Source: JAXLXE01 sp046328115 (GTDB lineage: Bacteria; Chloroflexota; UBA6077; JACCZL01). Taken from it: a stretch of 64,000 nt of DNA. Made by a program: the position numbers and the translations under genes. Positions 17,943-27,398 of this stretch are shown here, piece by piece. The stretch is taken from positions 930,001 through 994,000 of the forward strand of contig JAXLXE010000001.1 of the NCBI GenBank assembly GCA_046328115.1. Direction: 5' to 3'. How positions within the stretch are numbered: the first letter of the stretch is position 1; each line of letters begins with the position of its first letter. The notes under the pieces are model-generated. The model made no database searches, was not told the origin of the DNA, and saw only the letters and a list, made by a program, of their open reading frames with translations.

Positions 17943-18779
17943 ATGGCACCCACACGACGACCAATTGCCACCCCCGCACCCGCGAACGACCCGTTCGGCC
18001 GCGGTTTCATCCGCACGGTCAGCCTCCGACGTGAGCTGATTCCGCCCGAAGCGGGCTACCCCTTTGACATCCCAGCCGTACGCACGCTGCAGACGCTGGA
18101 GCTGCACCCCAGCGTGACGTATTTCATCGGCGAGAACGGCTCCGGCAAGTCCACCCTGCTCGAGGCGATCGCCGTGGCGGCGGGGTTCAACGCGGAGGGC
18201 GGCAGCCGGAGCTTCCGATTCCAGACCCGCTCCACCGAGTCGAGCCTCCACGAGGCGCTACGCCTGACCAGGAGCATTCGTCGACAGCGCGACGGCTTCT
18301 TCCTGCGCGCGGAGAGCCTCTACAACGTGGCAACCGAGATCGAAGAATTGAACAAGCCCGAACTAGGCCCTGGCAATCTCTTCGAATCGTACGGAGGTGA
18401 TTCGCTCCACGCCCAGAGCCACGGCGAGTCGTTCATCGCGCTTGCCAGCCACCGCTTCCGCGGCGAGGGCCTGTACCTGCTGGACGAGCCGGAGGCCGCG
18501 CTCTCGCCGTCGCGGCAGCTAGCCTTCCTCGCCCTGATCGACGACCTGGTCCGGAACCGCGGCTCCCAGCTCATCATCGCCACCCACTCGCCCATCCTGA
18601 TGGCCTACCCCCAGGCCACCATCTGTCTCTTCGACGAGCAGGGCATCCGCCCCATCGCGTTTCGCGAGACCGAGCACTATCGCCTGACTCGCGATTTTCT
18701 CAACTCGCCAGAGGCGTACCTGAGGCACCTCTTCACATCTGGCGGCTCCGCCGTCTCGGAGGATGCTGCACCGGAGTAG
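17943..18779 (+). CDS. Stand-alone AAA / ABC-like ATPase
   Basis: 278 residues from the ATG at 17943 (an in-frame GTG at 17928 is possible; the frame is open far upstream inside the permease gene but that part is a shadow). Walker A is GENGSGKST, the signature-like stretch is AQSHGESF, Walker B is LYLLDEPEAALSP, and the switch His is ATHSPI. This is the small soluble ATPase type related to ABC and RecF-like ATPases, not a peptide-transporter DppD/F subunit: it has a long N-terminal region and lacks LSGGQ. The function of these single-domain proteins is generally unknown. It follows the transporter operon by 80 bp and may be read from it. Confidence 0.8.
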   Translation: MAPTRRPIATPAPANDPFGRGFIRTVSLRRELIPPEAGYPFDIPAVRTLQTLELHPSVTYFIGENGSGKSTLLEAIAVAAGFNAEGGSRSFRFQTRSTESSLHEALRLTRSIRRQRDGFFLRAESLYNVATEIEELNKPELGPGNLFESYGGDSLHAQSHGESFIALASHRFRGEGLYLLDEPEAALSPSRQLAFLALIDDLVRNRGSQLIIATHSPILMAYPQATICLFDEQGIRPIAFRETEHYRLTRDFLNSPEAYLRHLFTSGGSAVSEDAAPE

Positions 18780-18848
18780 CGTCGGTTTCCTCCCGCCGAT
18801 AGGCAGATTGCGTCACTTGCTACGGCGTGATATCGTGCGCCACCTGCC

Positions 18849-20111
18849 ATGGCCGCCTGGGTATCGCGCGGACTCCTGATCGTGCTCGGATGCACGCTTG
18901 CACTTGCCCTGGTGGAGGGCGTCTTGCGCCTTCTGCCCACAACGGCCTTACCGACTGTCAGCACCTTCCGCGAGATTCCGGACGACGCCTGGCGAGACCC
19001 GGACTGGATGGACATCCCCTGGCGACGTGGCTTCAGGGCGCATCCAGTCATCGGCTACCAGCACGCCACCAACGCTGACATCCGCGTGCGCCAGGCAGAG
19101 CACTCGGGGGGCGAGTTCCGCTTCAAGACCAACAACCTCGGCCTGCGGCGCGACGCCAACACCGCCGTCGAGAAGCCTGCTGGTGTGCTCCGAGTGCTGG
19201 TGCTCGGCGATTCACACACTGACGGGATCGTGGACAACGGCGAGTCGTTCGCCAGCATGCTCGAGTCGCTCTTGAATGGGTCCGTCACGCCGGGCACCAG
19301 GGTCGAGGTGCTCAACGCGGGCGTCGTAGGCTACTCACCGGCCGAGCAGTACCTCTGGTACCAGCAGAACGGGGTCCGCCTCAGCCCAGACGCGGTGATC
19401 TCCGTGTTCTACGCCGGCAATGATGCCCTCGATCTGCTCAACCCGATCAAGGCGAACGTCGACCCGTCCACCGGGAATCCACGTCCACCCGGCGGACCGT
19501 CACCGTCCGACCTCGGCGAGATGAAGACCATCCGCGCGGCCAGGGCACTGTCACGCGCCGCGCCACTGGCAGCGCTGTGGGAGCGCATCGGCATTACTGG
19601 GGTCCCGGCCGACCCGCCAACTTACTCCAACGACGTGCTCATCAGCGTGCTGCGCCGCTGCTTCGGCTGCTACTTCCAGGGCTTGCAGCAGGCCGCGCAT
19701 GCCCACCACGACGAGGCGTCCCTGCTCTCGGCCGTACACGGCGCCGCGACCATGTACGATCGATGGCGCCAAGCGGCTCAGACACGCGGTACGCACCTGG
19801 CGGTTGCCGTGCTGCCTACCCGCGTTCAGGTGGAGCCCGACCTCGCACGATCCGATCAGAGCGCCGTCGCACAACTACTGGGTCTCGGCGGACCCGACCT
19901 GACGTTTGACGACCGGGTGGCCGACTCCCTCCTAGACGACCTCGAGCGCGGCGCCGTTCCCAGGGTCGATCTACGGTCCGCCCTTGTGGAAGCCGGCGGG
20001 CAGCCGCGCTACTACAGCGTGGACTGGCACCTCAACCCGCTCGGCCACAGACTCGTCGCTGCCGAGCTAGCACGCAGCCTGGACCTTAGGCCCACCGCGG
20101 CCCGGCGGTGA
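18849..20111 (+). CDS. Membrane-anchored SGNH-type hydrolase
   Basis: 420 residues. One N-terminal hydrophobic helix (GLLIVLGCTLALALVEGVL) anchors an extracytoplasmic SGNH domain. The nucleophile Ser is in GDSHTDG (S122), the oxyanion Gly/Asn are in NAGVVGYSP and YAGNDAL, and Asp and His are in DWHLNPLGH near residue 392. Such proteins remove or add acyl groups on surface carbohydrates or lipids. It ends convergently 28 bp from the DAO-family gene. Confidence 0.75.
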   Translation: MAAWVSRGLLIVLGCTLALALVEGVLRLLPTTALPTVSTFREIPDDAWRDPDWMDIPWRRGFRAHPVIGYQHATNADIRVRQAEHSGGEFRFKTNNLGLRRDANTAVEKPAGVLRVLVLGDSHTDGIVDNGESFASMLESLLNGSVTPGTRVEVLNAGVVGYSPAEQYLWYQQNGVRLSPDAVISVFYAGNDALDLLNPIKANVDPSTGNPRPPGGPSPSDLGEMKTIRAARALSRAAPLAALWERIGITGVPADPPTYSNDVLISVLRRCFGCYFQGLQQAAHAHHDEASLLSAVHGAATMYDRWRQAAQTRGTHLAVAVLPTRVQVEPDLARSDQSAVAQLLGLGGPDLTFDDRVADSLLDDLERGAVPRVDLRSALVEAGGQPRYYSVDWHLNPLGHRLVAAELARSLDLRPTAARR

Positions 20112-20139
20112 CCGCCGTTCCTGGCCGTCGCACCGGGCC

Positions 20140-21456
20140 CTACAGCACGGCGTGCTCGTGATCTGATCTCGCGAAGTCGCGTGAAGGATCGAAAGCGTCC
20201 AGGTCGAGCGATTGCTCCTGGAACGGCGTGGGAAGCGTGACCTTGCCTTCGCGCACGTCACCGGCCACCAGCGACTCAACCAGGAATGCCGTGATCGGGG
20301 CGTGCATCACCCCGTGTCCTGAGAAGCCCGCCGCGTGAAACAGATTCTCCATCCGTGAGTCGCGACCGATGAGCGGACTCCCGTCCGGCGACAACCCGTA
20401 GAACCCGCACGTTGTGGCCACCAACCCACCGCTGGTCGCGAGCTCCGGGGCGTAGCGCTCGATGGAGAGCAGGATCCGGATCCCCAGATTGTCCACCCCG
20501 TGGGTATGCCCGAACCCCGACCGCACCACGTCCTGGTCTTCGTCGGCGAACTCCGGCTCCGTCCCACTCGTCCCCGTCCCCGCCAGGATCAGCTTGTCGC
20601 CATCCGGCCGGTAGTGCGCGCCAAGCCCGTTGCCCATGCCGAAGATCGTCATCGGCAGCCCCGCCAGCGCCTCGGCGCTCAGCACGGGGACATCAGGCTT
20701 CAGGTGATAGAGATACCGCTTGGTCGGCTCGATGGCCAGCTCCATGCCACCGAGCAGTCGGCTCACCCGCGGGGACCACGCGTTGGTGCAGTTCACCACG
20801 GCGTCGACGGTCAGGTCCCCACGCGCGGTCACCAGTGCGGTGAGCCGACCCCGGGACGATCGCGCGCCCACGACCTCTGTCTGTTGCCGGACGTCCACAC
20901 CAAGCTCGCGTGCGCGACGGATCGCCTCGCCGTAAATCACGGGTGGATACAGGAACCCATCAGTGGGACAAAACGTGCCACCCACGATCAGGTCGGCCCG
21001 CATGAACGGCCAGCGCTCGAGGACCGCGCCGCGATCCAGGATCTCTACGGGTACGCCAACGGAGCGCTGGAGCTCAGCCGTCTTCCGTCCCACCTCCCAG
21101 GCGCGGGCGGCCGCCCGTGCCCCGCCCCACCCTTCGTCCAGATCGGCGCTGTCGGGATCGTCGTAGAGGAACAGGTAGCCGTTCTGTCGAATGACCGGCT
21201 GCCGTTGATCCGGCGGCGTTTCCAACAAGTCGTGGAAGTGCACGTAGAACCACTCGGCGAACAGCATGCCAACGATCGTCTCGCGCGCCCCGAACTGGGC
21301 TCGGATGCCGGCCATGGATCTGCTGGACGAGCCGTTGCCAATGGCGGCCTTCTCCAGCAGGGTGACGCTGAACCCGCGCTGGGCGAGGCGGACTGCCGAG
21401 AGCGCCCCGGAGACGCCCCCGCCGATGATCGCGACGCGGTCGCCCGACGGGATCAC
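20140..21456 (-). CDS. DAO-family FAD-dependent oxidoreductase
   Basis: 438 residues. The N-terminal dinucleotide fold is VAIIGGGVSGALSAVRLAQRG. The later motifs (NCTNAWSPRVSRLLGG; CGFYGLSPDGSPLIG; AAGFSGHGVMHAP) match the D-amino-acid-oxidase / sarcosine-oxidase beta / glycine-oxidase superfamily. It lies 9 nt after the DppC-like gene of the same strand, so it is the last gene of the importer operon. The imported substrate is therefore probably an amino acid, N-methyl amino acid or other secondary amine that this enzyme oxidises. Confidence 0.85.
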   Translation of the reverse strand: MIPSGDRVAIIGGGVSGALSAVRLAQRGFSVTLLEKAAIGNGSSSRSMAGIRAQFGARETIVGMLFAEWFYVHFHDLLETPPDQRQPVIRQNGYLFLYDDPDSADLDEGWGGARAAARAWEVGRKTAELQRSVGVPVEILDRGAVLERWPFMRADLIVGGTFCPTDGFLYPPVIYGEAIRRARELGVDVRQQTEVVGARSSRGRLTALVTARGDLTVDAVVNCTNAWSPRVSRLLGGMELAIEPTKRYLYHLKPDVPVLSAEALAGLPMTIFGMGNGLGAHYRPDGDKLILAGTGTSGTEPEFADEDQDVVRSGFGHTHGVDNLGIRILLSIERYAPELATSGGLVATTCGFYGLSPDGSPLIGRDSRMENLFHAAGFSGHGVMHAPITAFLVESLVAGDVREGKVTLPTPFQEQSLDLDAFDPSRDFARSDHEHAVL

Positions 21457-21465
21457 ACCGAGAGT

Positions 21466-22371
21466 CTAGCCCACGCGCCTCCGTAGCTGCGGATCCATGA
21501 GGTCACGTAGCGCGTCGCCAGCCAGGTTCATCGCCAGCACGGTCAGCGTGATAGCCATTCCAGGGAAGACCGCCTGCCACCAGAGCGGGTTGAACTTCCC
21601 CACCGCTGAGCCCGCCAGCATCGTCCCCCAGCTTGGGGCCGGTGGCGGCACGCCGACCCCCACGAAGCTCAGAGCAGCCTCCGTGGTGATGGCAATGCCC
21701 AGGTGGGCGCTGACCACGATCAGGAACGGCGCCAGGCAAGCTGGCGCAATGTGGCAGAACATCACTCGCAGCGGCGCGGCACCGGCTACCCGAGCCGCGT
21801 CAACGTACGCCAGCTCCTTCACCGCCAAGGTCACCCCGCGGATGATGCGCATGCTGGCGGGCATGCGGGTCGCTGCCACGGCCACGATCACCGTGGTCAG
21901 CCCCGCGCCCAGGACCAGCATCAGCATGGTGGCGAGGATCAGCCCCGGAAACGCGAACAGCACCTCCAGGACGCGCTGGCTCAGCAAGTCGAAGCGACGG
22001 CCGATGTAGCCACTGGCGATACCCCAGGACAAGCCGATCAGATCCCCCAGGAATACCGACGCGAAACCAACCAGCAGCGAGATCCGCGCGCCGTGGATGA
22101 CACGCGACAAGACATCACGGCCGATATCGTCCGTACCAAACCAGTGGGTCGCGGACGGTGCGCGGCGCACGGCGCTGTAGTTCCCCTCCAACGGATCGAA
22201 CGGCGCCACGTAGTCCGCGAACACGGCCATCAGAATCACCAGGACCAGCGAGCAGAGCGCCGCCGTGCCGAGCGGTGACCGGCGGATCAGCCCGCGCACA
22301 CCCTCACTCGAGCCGGGGCGAGCCGGGATCACCGGCAGCGCAATAGGCGCGGCGGCCTGCTCAACAGCCAT
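21466..22371 (-). CDS. Peptide-type ABC transporter permease, DppC-like
   Basis: 301 residues. THWFGTDDIGRDVLSRVIHG and the EAA loop (ELAYVDAARVAGAAPLRVMF) identify the DppC/OppC type. It lies 23 nt after the DppB-like gene and 9 nt before the flavoprotein gene in the operon that starts at 25218. No ATPase genes are present in the operon. Confidence 0.9.
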   Translation of the reverse strand: MAVEQAAAPIALPVIPARPGSSEGVRGLIRRSPLGTAALCSLVLVILMAVFADYVAPFDPLEGNYSAVRRAPSATHWFGTDDIGRDVLSRVIHGARISLLVGFASVFLGDLIGLSWGIASGYIGRRFDLLSQRVLEVLFAFPGLILATMLMLVLGAGLTTVIVAVAATRMPASMRIIRGVTLAVKELAYVDAARVAGAAPLRVMFCHIAPACLAPFLIVVSAHLGIAITTEAALSFVGVGVPPPAPSWGTMLAGSAVGKFNPLWWQAVFPGMAITLTVLAMNLAGDALRDLMDPQLRRRVG

Positions 22372-22394
22372 CGGGCCACCCCCAACGAGGAGCT

Positions 22395-23351
22395 TCAGTC
22401 ATACCGAATCCTCGGGTCCAGCCAGCCGTAGGTCAGGTCCACCAGCAGGTTCACCACCGTGAAGATCACCGCGTACACGAGGACCAGGTTCTGAACCACC
22501 ATGTAGTCGCGGTCCGCCAACGCCCGCACCAGCGAGGTCCCCAGCCCGGGAACGCCAAATGCGCTCTCAACCGCGACGGACCCGCCCAGCAAGCCAGCCA
22601 GGATCAATCCAGACAGGGTCACCACCGGCAGCACTGCGTTGGCAAACGCGTGCCGCCACATCACGGCGCCCTCCGCGAGGCCCTTGGAACGCGCCGCGCG
22701 CACGAACTCGGCGTGCAGCACTTCCAGCATGGAGGACCGAGTCATCCGGGCGACGTACGCCGCCGCGCCCGCGCCCAGAGCAAACGCCGGCCCCAGCGTC
22801 AACTGGAGGTTCTGCCCCGGCTGGGTCCACAGGTACGCGATCTCCACGGGCGGGCGCCAGGAGAAGTAGAGGATCCCAATCAGCACTACCACCACGCCCA
22901 ACCAGAAGCTGGGAATGGCCAGGAACAGGGTGGACAGGATCCGCGAGACGTGGTCCTTCAGCGTGTCGCGCGACCGTGCACTCATGATCCCCAACGGGAT
23001 GCCAACCGCCCAGGCAAAGGCGATGGACATGATGCCGATCTGGATTGTGATCGGCCCCCGCCGCGTCAGAAGCTCGCTGACGTTGTCGTTGCGCCAGAAG
23101 GAACGGCCTAGATCGCCCCGTGCCACGGCGGCCATCCACTCCAGGTACTGCTGATGCAGCGGCTTCTCCAAGCCCAGGTCGGCACGGAACCGTTGGCGGT
23201 CGGCCTCGCTCATCGTTGCGAACGACTCCTGGCCAAACGCCACCGTGACGGGGTCGCCTGGCAACACCCGCATGACCAGGAAGATCAAAATCGTCACGCC
23301 GATGATGGTGGGCACGCTCACCATCACCCGCCGCAGCACGTACAGATTCAT
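22395..23351 (-). CDS. Peptide-type ABC transporter permease, DppB-like
   Basis: 318 residues. The N-terminal MNLYVLRRVMVSVPTIIGV, PGDPVTVAFG, and the EAA loop (EFVRAARSKGLAEGAVMWRH) are those of DppB/OppB permeases. It is second in the minus-strand operon after the binding protein, from which it is separated by a hairpin-containing 55-nt spacer. Confidence 0.9.
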   Translation of the reverse strand: MNLYVLRRVMVSVPTIIGVTILIFLVMRVLPGDPVTVAFGQESFATMSEADRQRFRADLGLEKPLHQQYLEWMAAVARGDLGRSFWRNDNVSELLTRRGPITIQIGIMSIAFAWAVGIPLGIMSARSRDTLKDHVSRILSTLFLAIPSFWLGVVVVLIGILYFSWRPPVEIAYLWTQPGQNLQLTLGPAFALGAGAAAYVARMTRSSMLEVLHAEFVRAARSKGLAEGAVMWRHAFANAVLPVVTLSGLILAGLLGGSVAVESAFGVPGLGTSLVRALADRDYMVVQNLVLVYAVIFTVVNLLVDLTYGWLDPRIRYD

Positions 23352-23371
23352 GGATCACCCGCCGCGGGCTG

Positions 23372-23397
23372 GCTGGCGACCGAAACCGGCCGCCAGC
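23372..23397 (-). terminator. Intercistronic hairpin after the second binding-protein gene
   Basis: A 7-bp stem (GCTGGCG at 23372-23378 with CGCCAGC at 23391-23397) lies between the binding-protein gene and the permease gene. It occupies the same place as the stronger hairpin of the other importer operon, which suggests the same role in setting binding-protein excess. Confidence 0.4.
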
Positions 23398-23406
23398 ACC
23401 CGCTAC

Positions 23407-25218
23407 CTACTTATCCAGCCATACGGTGTCGTACCGCAGCACCATGTAGCTGCCCACGATGTCGTGGTTGAGCCCCTTCACGTTCTTGCGCCAGATCCGG
23501 CCAAGCTGCCCCCACCCATGGAAAAACATGGGCACCTCCTGGTCCAGCAGGTCCTCCGCCTCGCGCACGTACCCCTTGCGCTTTTCCACATCGGCCTCGC
23601 GGTCGATCTTGTTCAGGATCTCGTCGAACTTGGCGCTTGACCACTTGGCGTAGTTCTGCGGCCCGTTCGTCTTGAACCATTGCGCGAAGTAGTCGGAGGG
23701 GTCGTTGATCGCTCCGGCCGGGACACCGTAGGTCATGTGGTAGTCGCCGGCTCGCACTACGTCCCAGTAGACCGAGGTCTCAACCGGCTTGATGATGGAC
23801 TCCATCTTGAGGTGACGCTTGAGCATGTCCTGGAACGCCGGCGCGTAGATCTCGATACCCGGGCCGGTCAGATCGCGCTGCAGGAAAACCAGGTCTTTCA
23901 CGCCGTTGGCCAGGCCGGCCGCCTCCATGAGCTTCTTGGCCTCGGCGATGTCCTCGTCTTTCTTCTCGCGGTAGCCCGGCAGCTTGAGGATGTCCTCCTC
24001 CTTACCGGCCAGCACGCTGCCCGGGTGGCACCAGCGGCTGCCCACCTTGATGCTGTCGGAGACCTCGTAGGTCTTGGCCAGATCCTGCCTACTTATGACC
24101 AAGTGCACAGCGCGGCGCACCCGCGGGTCGTTGAACGGCGGCTTCTGGGTGTTGAACGTGACCGTGAATGCCCAGGTCACCGGGTTCAGCCGCGTCTCCA
24201 CCTCATTTGGCCGCTTCAGCGCCTCGAAGTGGGTGTCCAGGGAGACGTGGTCCGCGAAGTCGATCTGGCCGGCCAGCACGGCGGTCCCGCGGTCCTTGGC
24301 CTGGGGGATGGAGATCCGCTCGATTCGATCGACGTACGGAACCTCTTTGTTCCAGTAGTCCGGGTTCTTCTCCACCACCCATTTCTCGCGGGGCTTGAAC
24401 TCGACGAATTTGTACGGACCGGTGCCGGGATAGTTGGACACGCGGCGCAGGTCGCCCTTGTTCTCCTCCAGCGACTTCTTGGAGGTAATCACGCTCCAGC
24501 CGGTGGCCAGCGCCTCCATGAAGTAACCGCGGGGCTCGGAGAGCTCGAACTTGACCGTGAGCGGGTCCGGCGCAGTGATGGACTTGATGACCTTGAACAG
24601 CTCCTGGCGGATGCTCACCACGCCCTGCGGTGGGTCCTTACGGCGGTTGTACGTGGCGATCACGTCGTCGGCCGTGAAGGGCGTGCCGTCGTGGAACTTG
24701 ACGCCCTGGCGCAGCTTGAAGGTGTAGGTGGAGCCGTCTGGGCTCACCTCCCACTTCTCCGCCAGGTCTGGGATGATGGTCCGCCCACCGTCGTTGGGGT
24801 TGAACCGCACCAGGTTGTCGTACATGGGTGACTGGGGCCAGAGATTGACGATGGTGGGCGACTGGTCAAGATCGAAGTGAGCCGGATCCCCGAAGCCGCC
24901 GATCTTGATGACGCCGCCCCGCTTGGGGCTGGCATCTGGCGCCTTGACCAGGGGCGCGTCCTGGGCCACCGCGGCCGGCTTGGGGGCCTCGGTGGGCTTG
25001 GGCGGGGCGGCGGGCGCCGCCGACTGGGCCGGCGCGGACTGCGCGGGTGCCGACTGCCCCCCACCGGGCGCCGGCGCCTGCTGGCTGCACGCGCTGAGTA
25101 CCGAAACCGCCGCGGCTCCAATCGCGGCGCCGATGAATCGCCGCCTCGAAACCCCGGCGAGCTTCGGACTGTCCTGGCTCCTGCTGCGAGAAAACGCCGA
25201 CCGAGAGTGCACGTCCAT
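23407..25218 (-). CDS. Peptide-type ABC transporter substrate-binding lipoprotein
   Basis: 603 residues, SBP family 5. It has a twin-arginine-type lipoprotein signal (VSRRRFIGAAIGAAA, lipobox LSAC), an Ala/Pro-rich linker, then the binding domain (DLAEKWEVSPDGSTYTFKLR, GVKFHDGTPFTADDV). Of two near ATGs, the one at 25218 has GGAG at proper distance, while the one at 25224 touches it. First gene of the operon binding protein - DppB - DppC - flavoprotein. The coupling to a DAO-type oxidase suggests an amino-acid- or amine-like ligand. Confidence 0.9.
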   Translation of the reverse strand: MDVHSRSAFSRSRSQDSPKLAGVSRRRFIGAAIGAAAVSVLSACSQQAPAPGGGQSAPAQSAPAQSAAPAAPPKPTEAPKPAAVAQDAPLVKAPDASPKRGGVIKIGGFGDPAHFDLDQSPTIVNLWPQSPMYDNLVRFNPNDGGRTIIPDLAEKWEVSPDGSTYTFKLRQGVKFHDGTPFTADDVIATYNRRKDPPQGVVSIRQELFKVIKSITAPDPLTVKFELSEPRGYFMEALATGWSVITSKKSLEENKGDLRRVSNYPGTGPYKFVEFKPREKWVVEKNPDYWNKEVPYVDRIERISIPQAKDRGTAVLAGQIDFADHVSLDTHFEALKRPNEVETRLNPVTWAFTVTFNTQKPPFNDPRVRRAVHLVISRQDLAKTYEVSDSIKVGSRWCHPGSVLAGKEEDILKLPGYREKKDEDIAEAKKLMEAAGLANGVKDLVFLQRDLTGPGIEIYAPAFQDMLKRHLKMESIIKPVETSVYWDVVRAGDYHMTYGVPAGAINDPSDYFAQWFKTNGPQNYAKWSSAKFDEILNKIDREADVEKRKGYVREAEDLLDQEVPMFFHGWGQLGRIWRKNVKGLNHDIVGSYMVLRYDTVWLDK

Positions 25219-25439
25219 GAGCATCTCCAGTTCCGTTCGCGGTCCCTCTGCCGCGATCTGACGCAGTGCCGTATTCGGTTTGGCGAGATACTACGCCGCC
25301 ACCGGGGTACTGTCAACGTCCCGCCATCGCGACACAGCGGCGCCGACCGCGCGGCGAATCGCCGGTTCCCGGCCTCCGGCTATACTGGGCCCGGTGGCAA
25401 CGTGCCGCCGATCTCGCCACGTTCCGGAGGGCTTCAACG

Positions 25440-26336
25440 ATGAAAATCGCCTTCATTGGCCTCGGCACCATGGGCAGCCGCATGGTGAACAACCTGCTCA
25501 AGGCAGGCCACGAGGTGATCGTGAACGACGTGAACCGCGAGGCCGGCCGGCCGCTCGAGGCGAAGGGCGCCCGCTGGGCGAATTCGCCGGCCGAGGCCGC
25601 GCAGCAGGCTGAGCTCACCCTCACCTCGCTGCCCGGCCCCAAAGAGGTCGAGGCCGTCACAGTCGGCGAGAGCGGGATCCTCCAGGGTGCGCCGAAGGGC
25701 TCCGTGTACGCCGACCTGTCCACAAGCTCCGTCAGCCTCATCCGCCGCATCCACGACGAGTTCGCGGAGCAGGGCGTGCACGTGCTGGACGCCCCCGTGA
25801 GCGGCGGCCCCATGGGTGCCGAGAGCGGCACGCTGATCATCATGATCGGCGGCGACGAGAAGATCTTCGAGCGGGTCCGCCCGGCGCTGGCCGCCCTGGG
25901 CGACAACCTGGGCTACATGGGCCCCATCGGCGCGGGCGCCGTGGCCAAGCTGGTCCACAACATGATCGGCATCGTCTCGGGCCAGATCATTGCGGAGGGC
26001 CTCACGCTGGGCGTCAAGGCCGGTGTGGATCCGGAGCGGCTGCTGGAGGCGCTCAAGGGCGGTGCCTACGGCAAGCAGATGAGCCTGAACCACAGCATCC
26101 CCCAGGTCATCTTCAAAGGCGACTTCGACACGCCGCGCTTCGCCCTGGCCCTGGCCCGCAAGGATCTGGGGCTGGCCACCCAGCTCGCCCGCGAGCTAGA
26201 CGTCCCCATGTCGCTCGCGAACGTGGCGGAGCAGACCATGGTGGAGGCCATGAACAAGGGCTGGGGTCGCAAGGACTCATCATCCCCGTTCATGCTCCAG
26301 GAAGACCGGGCAGGAGTCCAGGTCCGCAAACCGTAG
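25440..26336 (+). CDS. 3-hydroxyisobutyrate-dehydrogenase-family oxidoreductase
   Basis: 298 residues. NAD(P)-binding IAFIGLGTMGSRMVNNLL, the substrate-site signature DAPVSGGPMGAESGTL, and the catalytic Lys in GAGAVAKLVHNMIG are those of beta-hydroxyacid dehydrogenases (3-hydroxyisobutyrate, tartronate semialdehyde, glyoxylate/succinate semialdehyde reductases). GGAGG stands before the ATG at 25440; upstream codons in this frame are not coding. It is divergent from the importer operon and convergent with the next gene. The exact hydroxyacid cannot be decided. Confidence 0.88.
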   Translation: MKIAFIGLGTMGSRMVNNLLKAGHEVIVNDVNREAGRPLEAKGARWANSPAEAAQQAELTLTSLPGPKEVEAVTVGESGILQGAPKGSVYADLSTSSVSLIRRIHDEFAEQGVHVLDAPVSGGPMGAESGTLIIMIGGDEKIFERVRPALAALGDNLGYMGPIGAGAVAKLVHNMIGIVSGQIIAEGLTLGVKAGVDPERLLEALKGGAYGKQMSLNHSIPQVIFKGDFDTPRFALALARKDLGLATQLARELDVPMSLANVAEQTMVEAMNKGWGRKDSSSPFMLQEDRAGVQVRKP

Positions 26337-26348
26337 GCATGCGCTGGC

Positions 26349-26375
26349 ACGCGCGGGGCTCATCGCCCCGCGCGT
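26349..26375. terminator. Bidirectional terminator between convergent genes
   Basis: An 11-bp GC-rich perfect stem (26349-26359 with 26365-26375), loop TCATC, followed by only two T. It sits in the 54-bp gap between two genes that end towards each other, so it can serve both. Confidence 0.6.
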
Positions 26376-26390
26376 TGCGCGGCCGACAGC

Positions 26391-27398
26391 TTACGCTTCG
26401 GCCGAGCGTGCGCGGAGGGCTCGCGCCCGCCCGCTCTCCCAGACTTCCGGGTTGAAGAGACCCTCCGGCCTCAGGCCGGCCAGGAAACGGTCTACGTTCT
26501 GGACCAGGAGCGGTGTCTTGGCGCGCTCGCTCTCCACCGAGCCGCCGGCCACGTGCGGTGTGGCCACCACGCTCTCCAGCCGCAACAGCGGATTGTCGGC
26601 GGGCGTGGGCTCCTCCTCAAACGTATCGAGCCCGGCGCCGAGGATTCTCCCCGCGAGCAGCGCGCGGTACAGCGCCGGTTCGTCCACCACTCGGCCGCGA
26701 GCGCAGTTCACCAGTATCGCCGTAGGCTTCATCAAGCCGATCTCACGCTCGCCGATCATTCGGTCGGTCTCCGAAGTGTGCGGCACGCAAGGCACGACCA
26801 CGTCGGACTCGCGCATCAAGTCATCCAGCGTTACCGGCCGTATCCCGGCCAGGATCTCCGCGTCCGCCCGTGGATGCCGCTGGTACGCGATAGGGTGCGC
26901 GCCGAAGCCGATCGCCCGCCGCGCAACGTGAGCGCCGATGTGGCCCAGACCTATGATGCCCACGGTCTTGCCCTCTAGCTCGTAGGGGGCCCGCGGTGGG
27001 TTGGCCCGATCCCAGATCCCGGCCCGCATGTTGGCGATGTCTCGAGCCGAGTTTCGCAGACACAGCAACGTGAGCATGAAGATGTGATCCGCCACGGAGC
27101 TCGCGTTGATGCCCACGTTGAGCGACAGCAGAATACCGTGGTCGCTAAGCGCCGCGACGTCGTAATGGTCTGCACCCGATCCTCCCTTGATCAGGAGCTG
27201 CAACCGCGGCAGCCGCTCGATCATCCGCCGGCTCAGCACGTACGGGCCCGACCGACCCGAGAGGAGAATCTCCGCGTCCCGGATTTGCGCTATCAGATCC
27301 TCGGACGACGTGGTCTCCGTCTGAACAAAGAACAGGTCGTGGCCGGTGAAGCGTCCGCTGACCGCGGCGCGATATCGATCGTCGACGGCAATCCGCAT
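26391..27398 (-). CDS. D-2-hydroxyacid dehydrogenase
   Basis: 335 residues. NAD-binding VGIIGLGHIGAHVARR, catalytic Arg in NCARGRVVDEPAL, Glu in DTFEEEPTP and His in ATPHVAGGS are all in place for the phosphoglycerate-dehydrogenase-like family. The N-terminal substrate domain is typical in length. Together with the neighbouring 3-hydroxyacid and malate/lactate-type dehydrogenases it makes a group of hydroxyacid enzymes, suggesting catabolism of small organic acids. Confidence 0.88.
   Translation of the reverse strand: MRIAVDDRYRAAVSGRFTGHDLFFVQTETTSSEDLIAQIRDAEILLSGRSGPYVLSRRMIERLPRLQLLIKGGSGADHYDVAALSDHGILLSLNVGINASSVADHIFMLTLLCLRNSARDIANMRAGIWDRANPPRAPYELEGKTVGIIGLGHIGAHVARRAIGFGAHPIAYQRHPRADAEILAGIRPVTLDDLMRESDVVVPCVPHTSETDRMIGEREIGLMKPTAILVNCARGRVVDEPALYRALLAGRILGAGLDTFEEEPTPADNPLLRLESVVATPHVAGGSVESERAKTPLLVQNVDRFLAGLRPEGLFNPEVWESGRARALRARSAEA

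Noticed and set aside
17943..18779. ATP-binding subunit of the adjacent importer
   Set aside because: It has Walker motifs but no LSGGQ signature or oligopeptide ATPase C-terminal motif. Its size and N-terminus fit a stand-alone ATPase.
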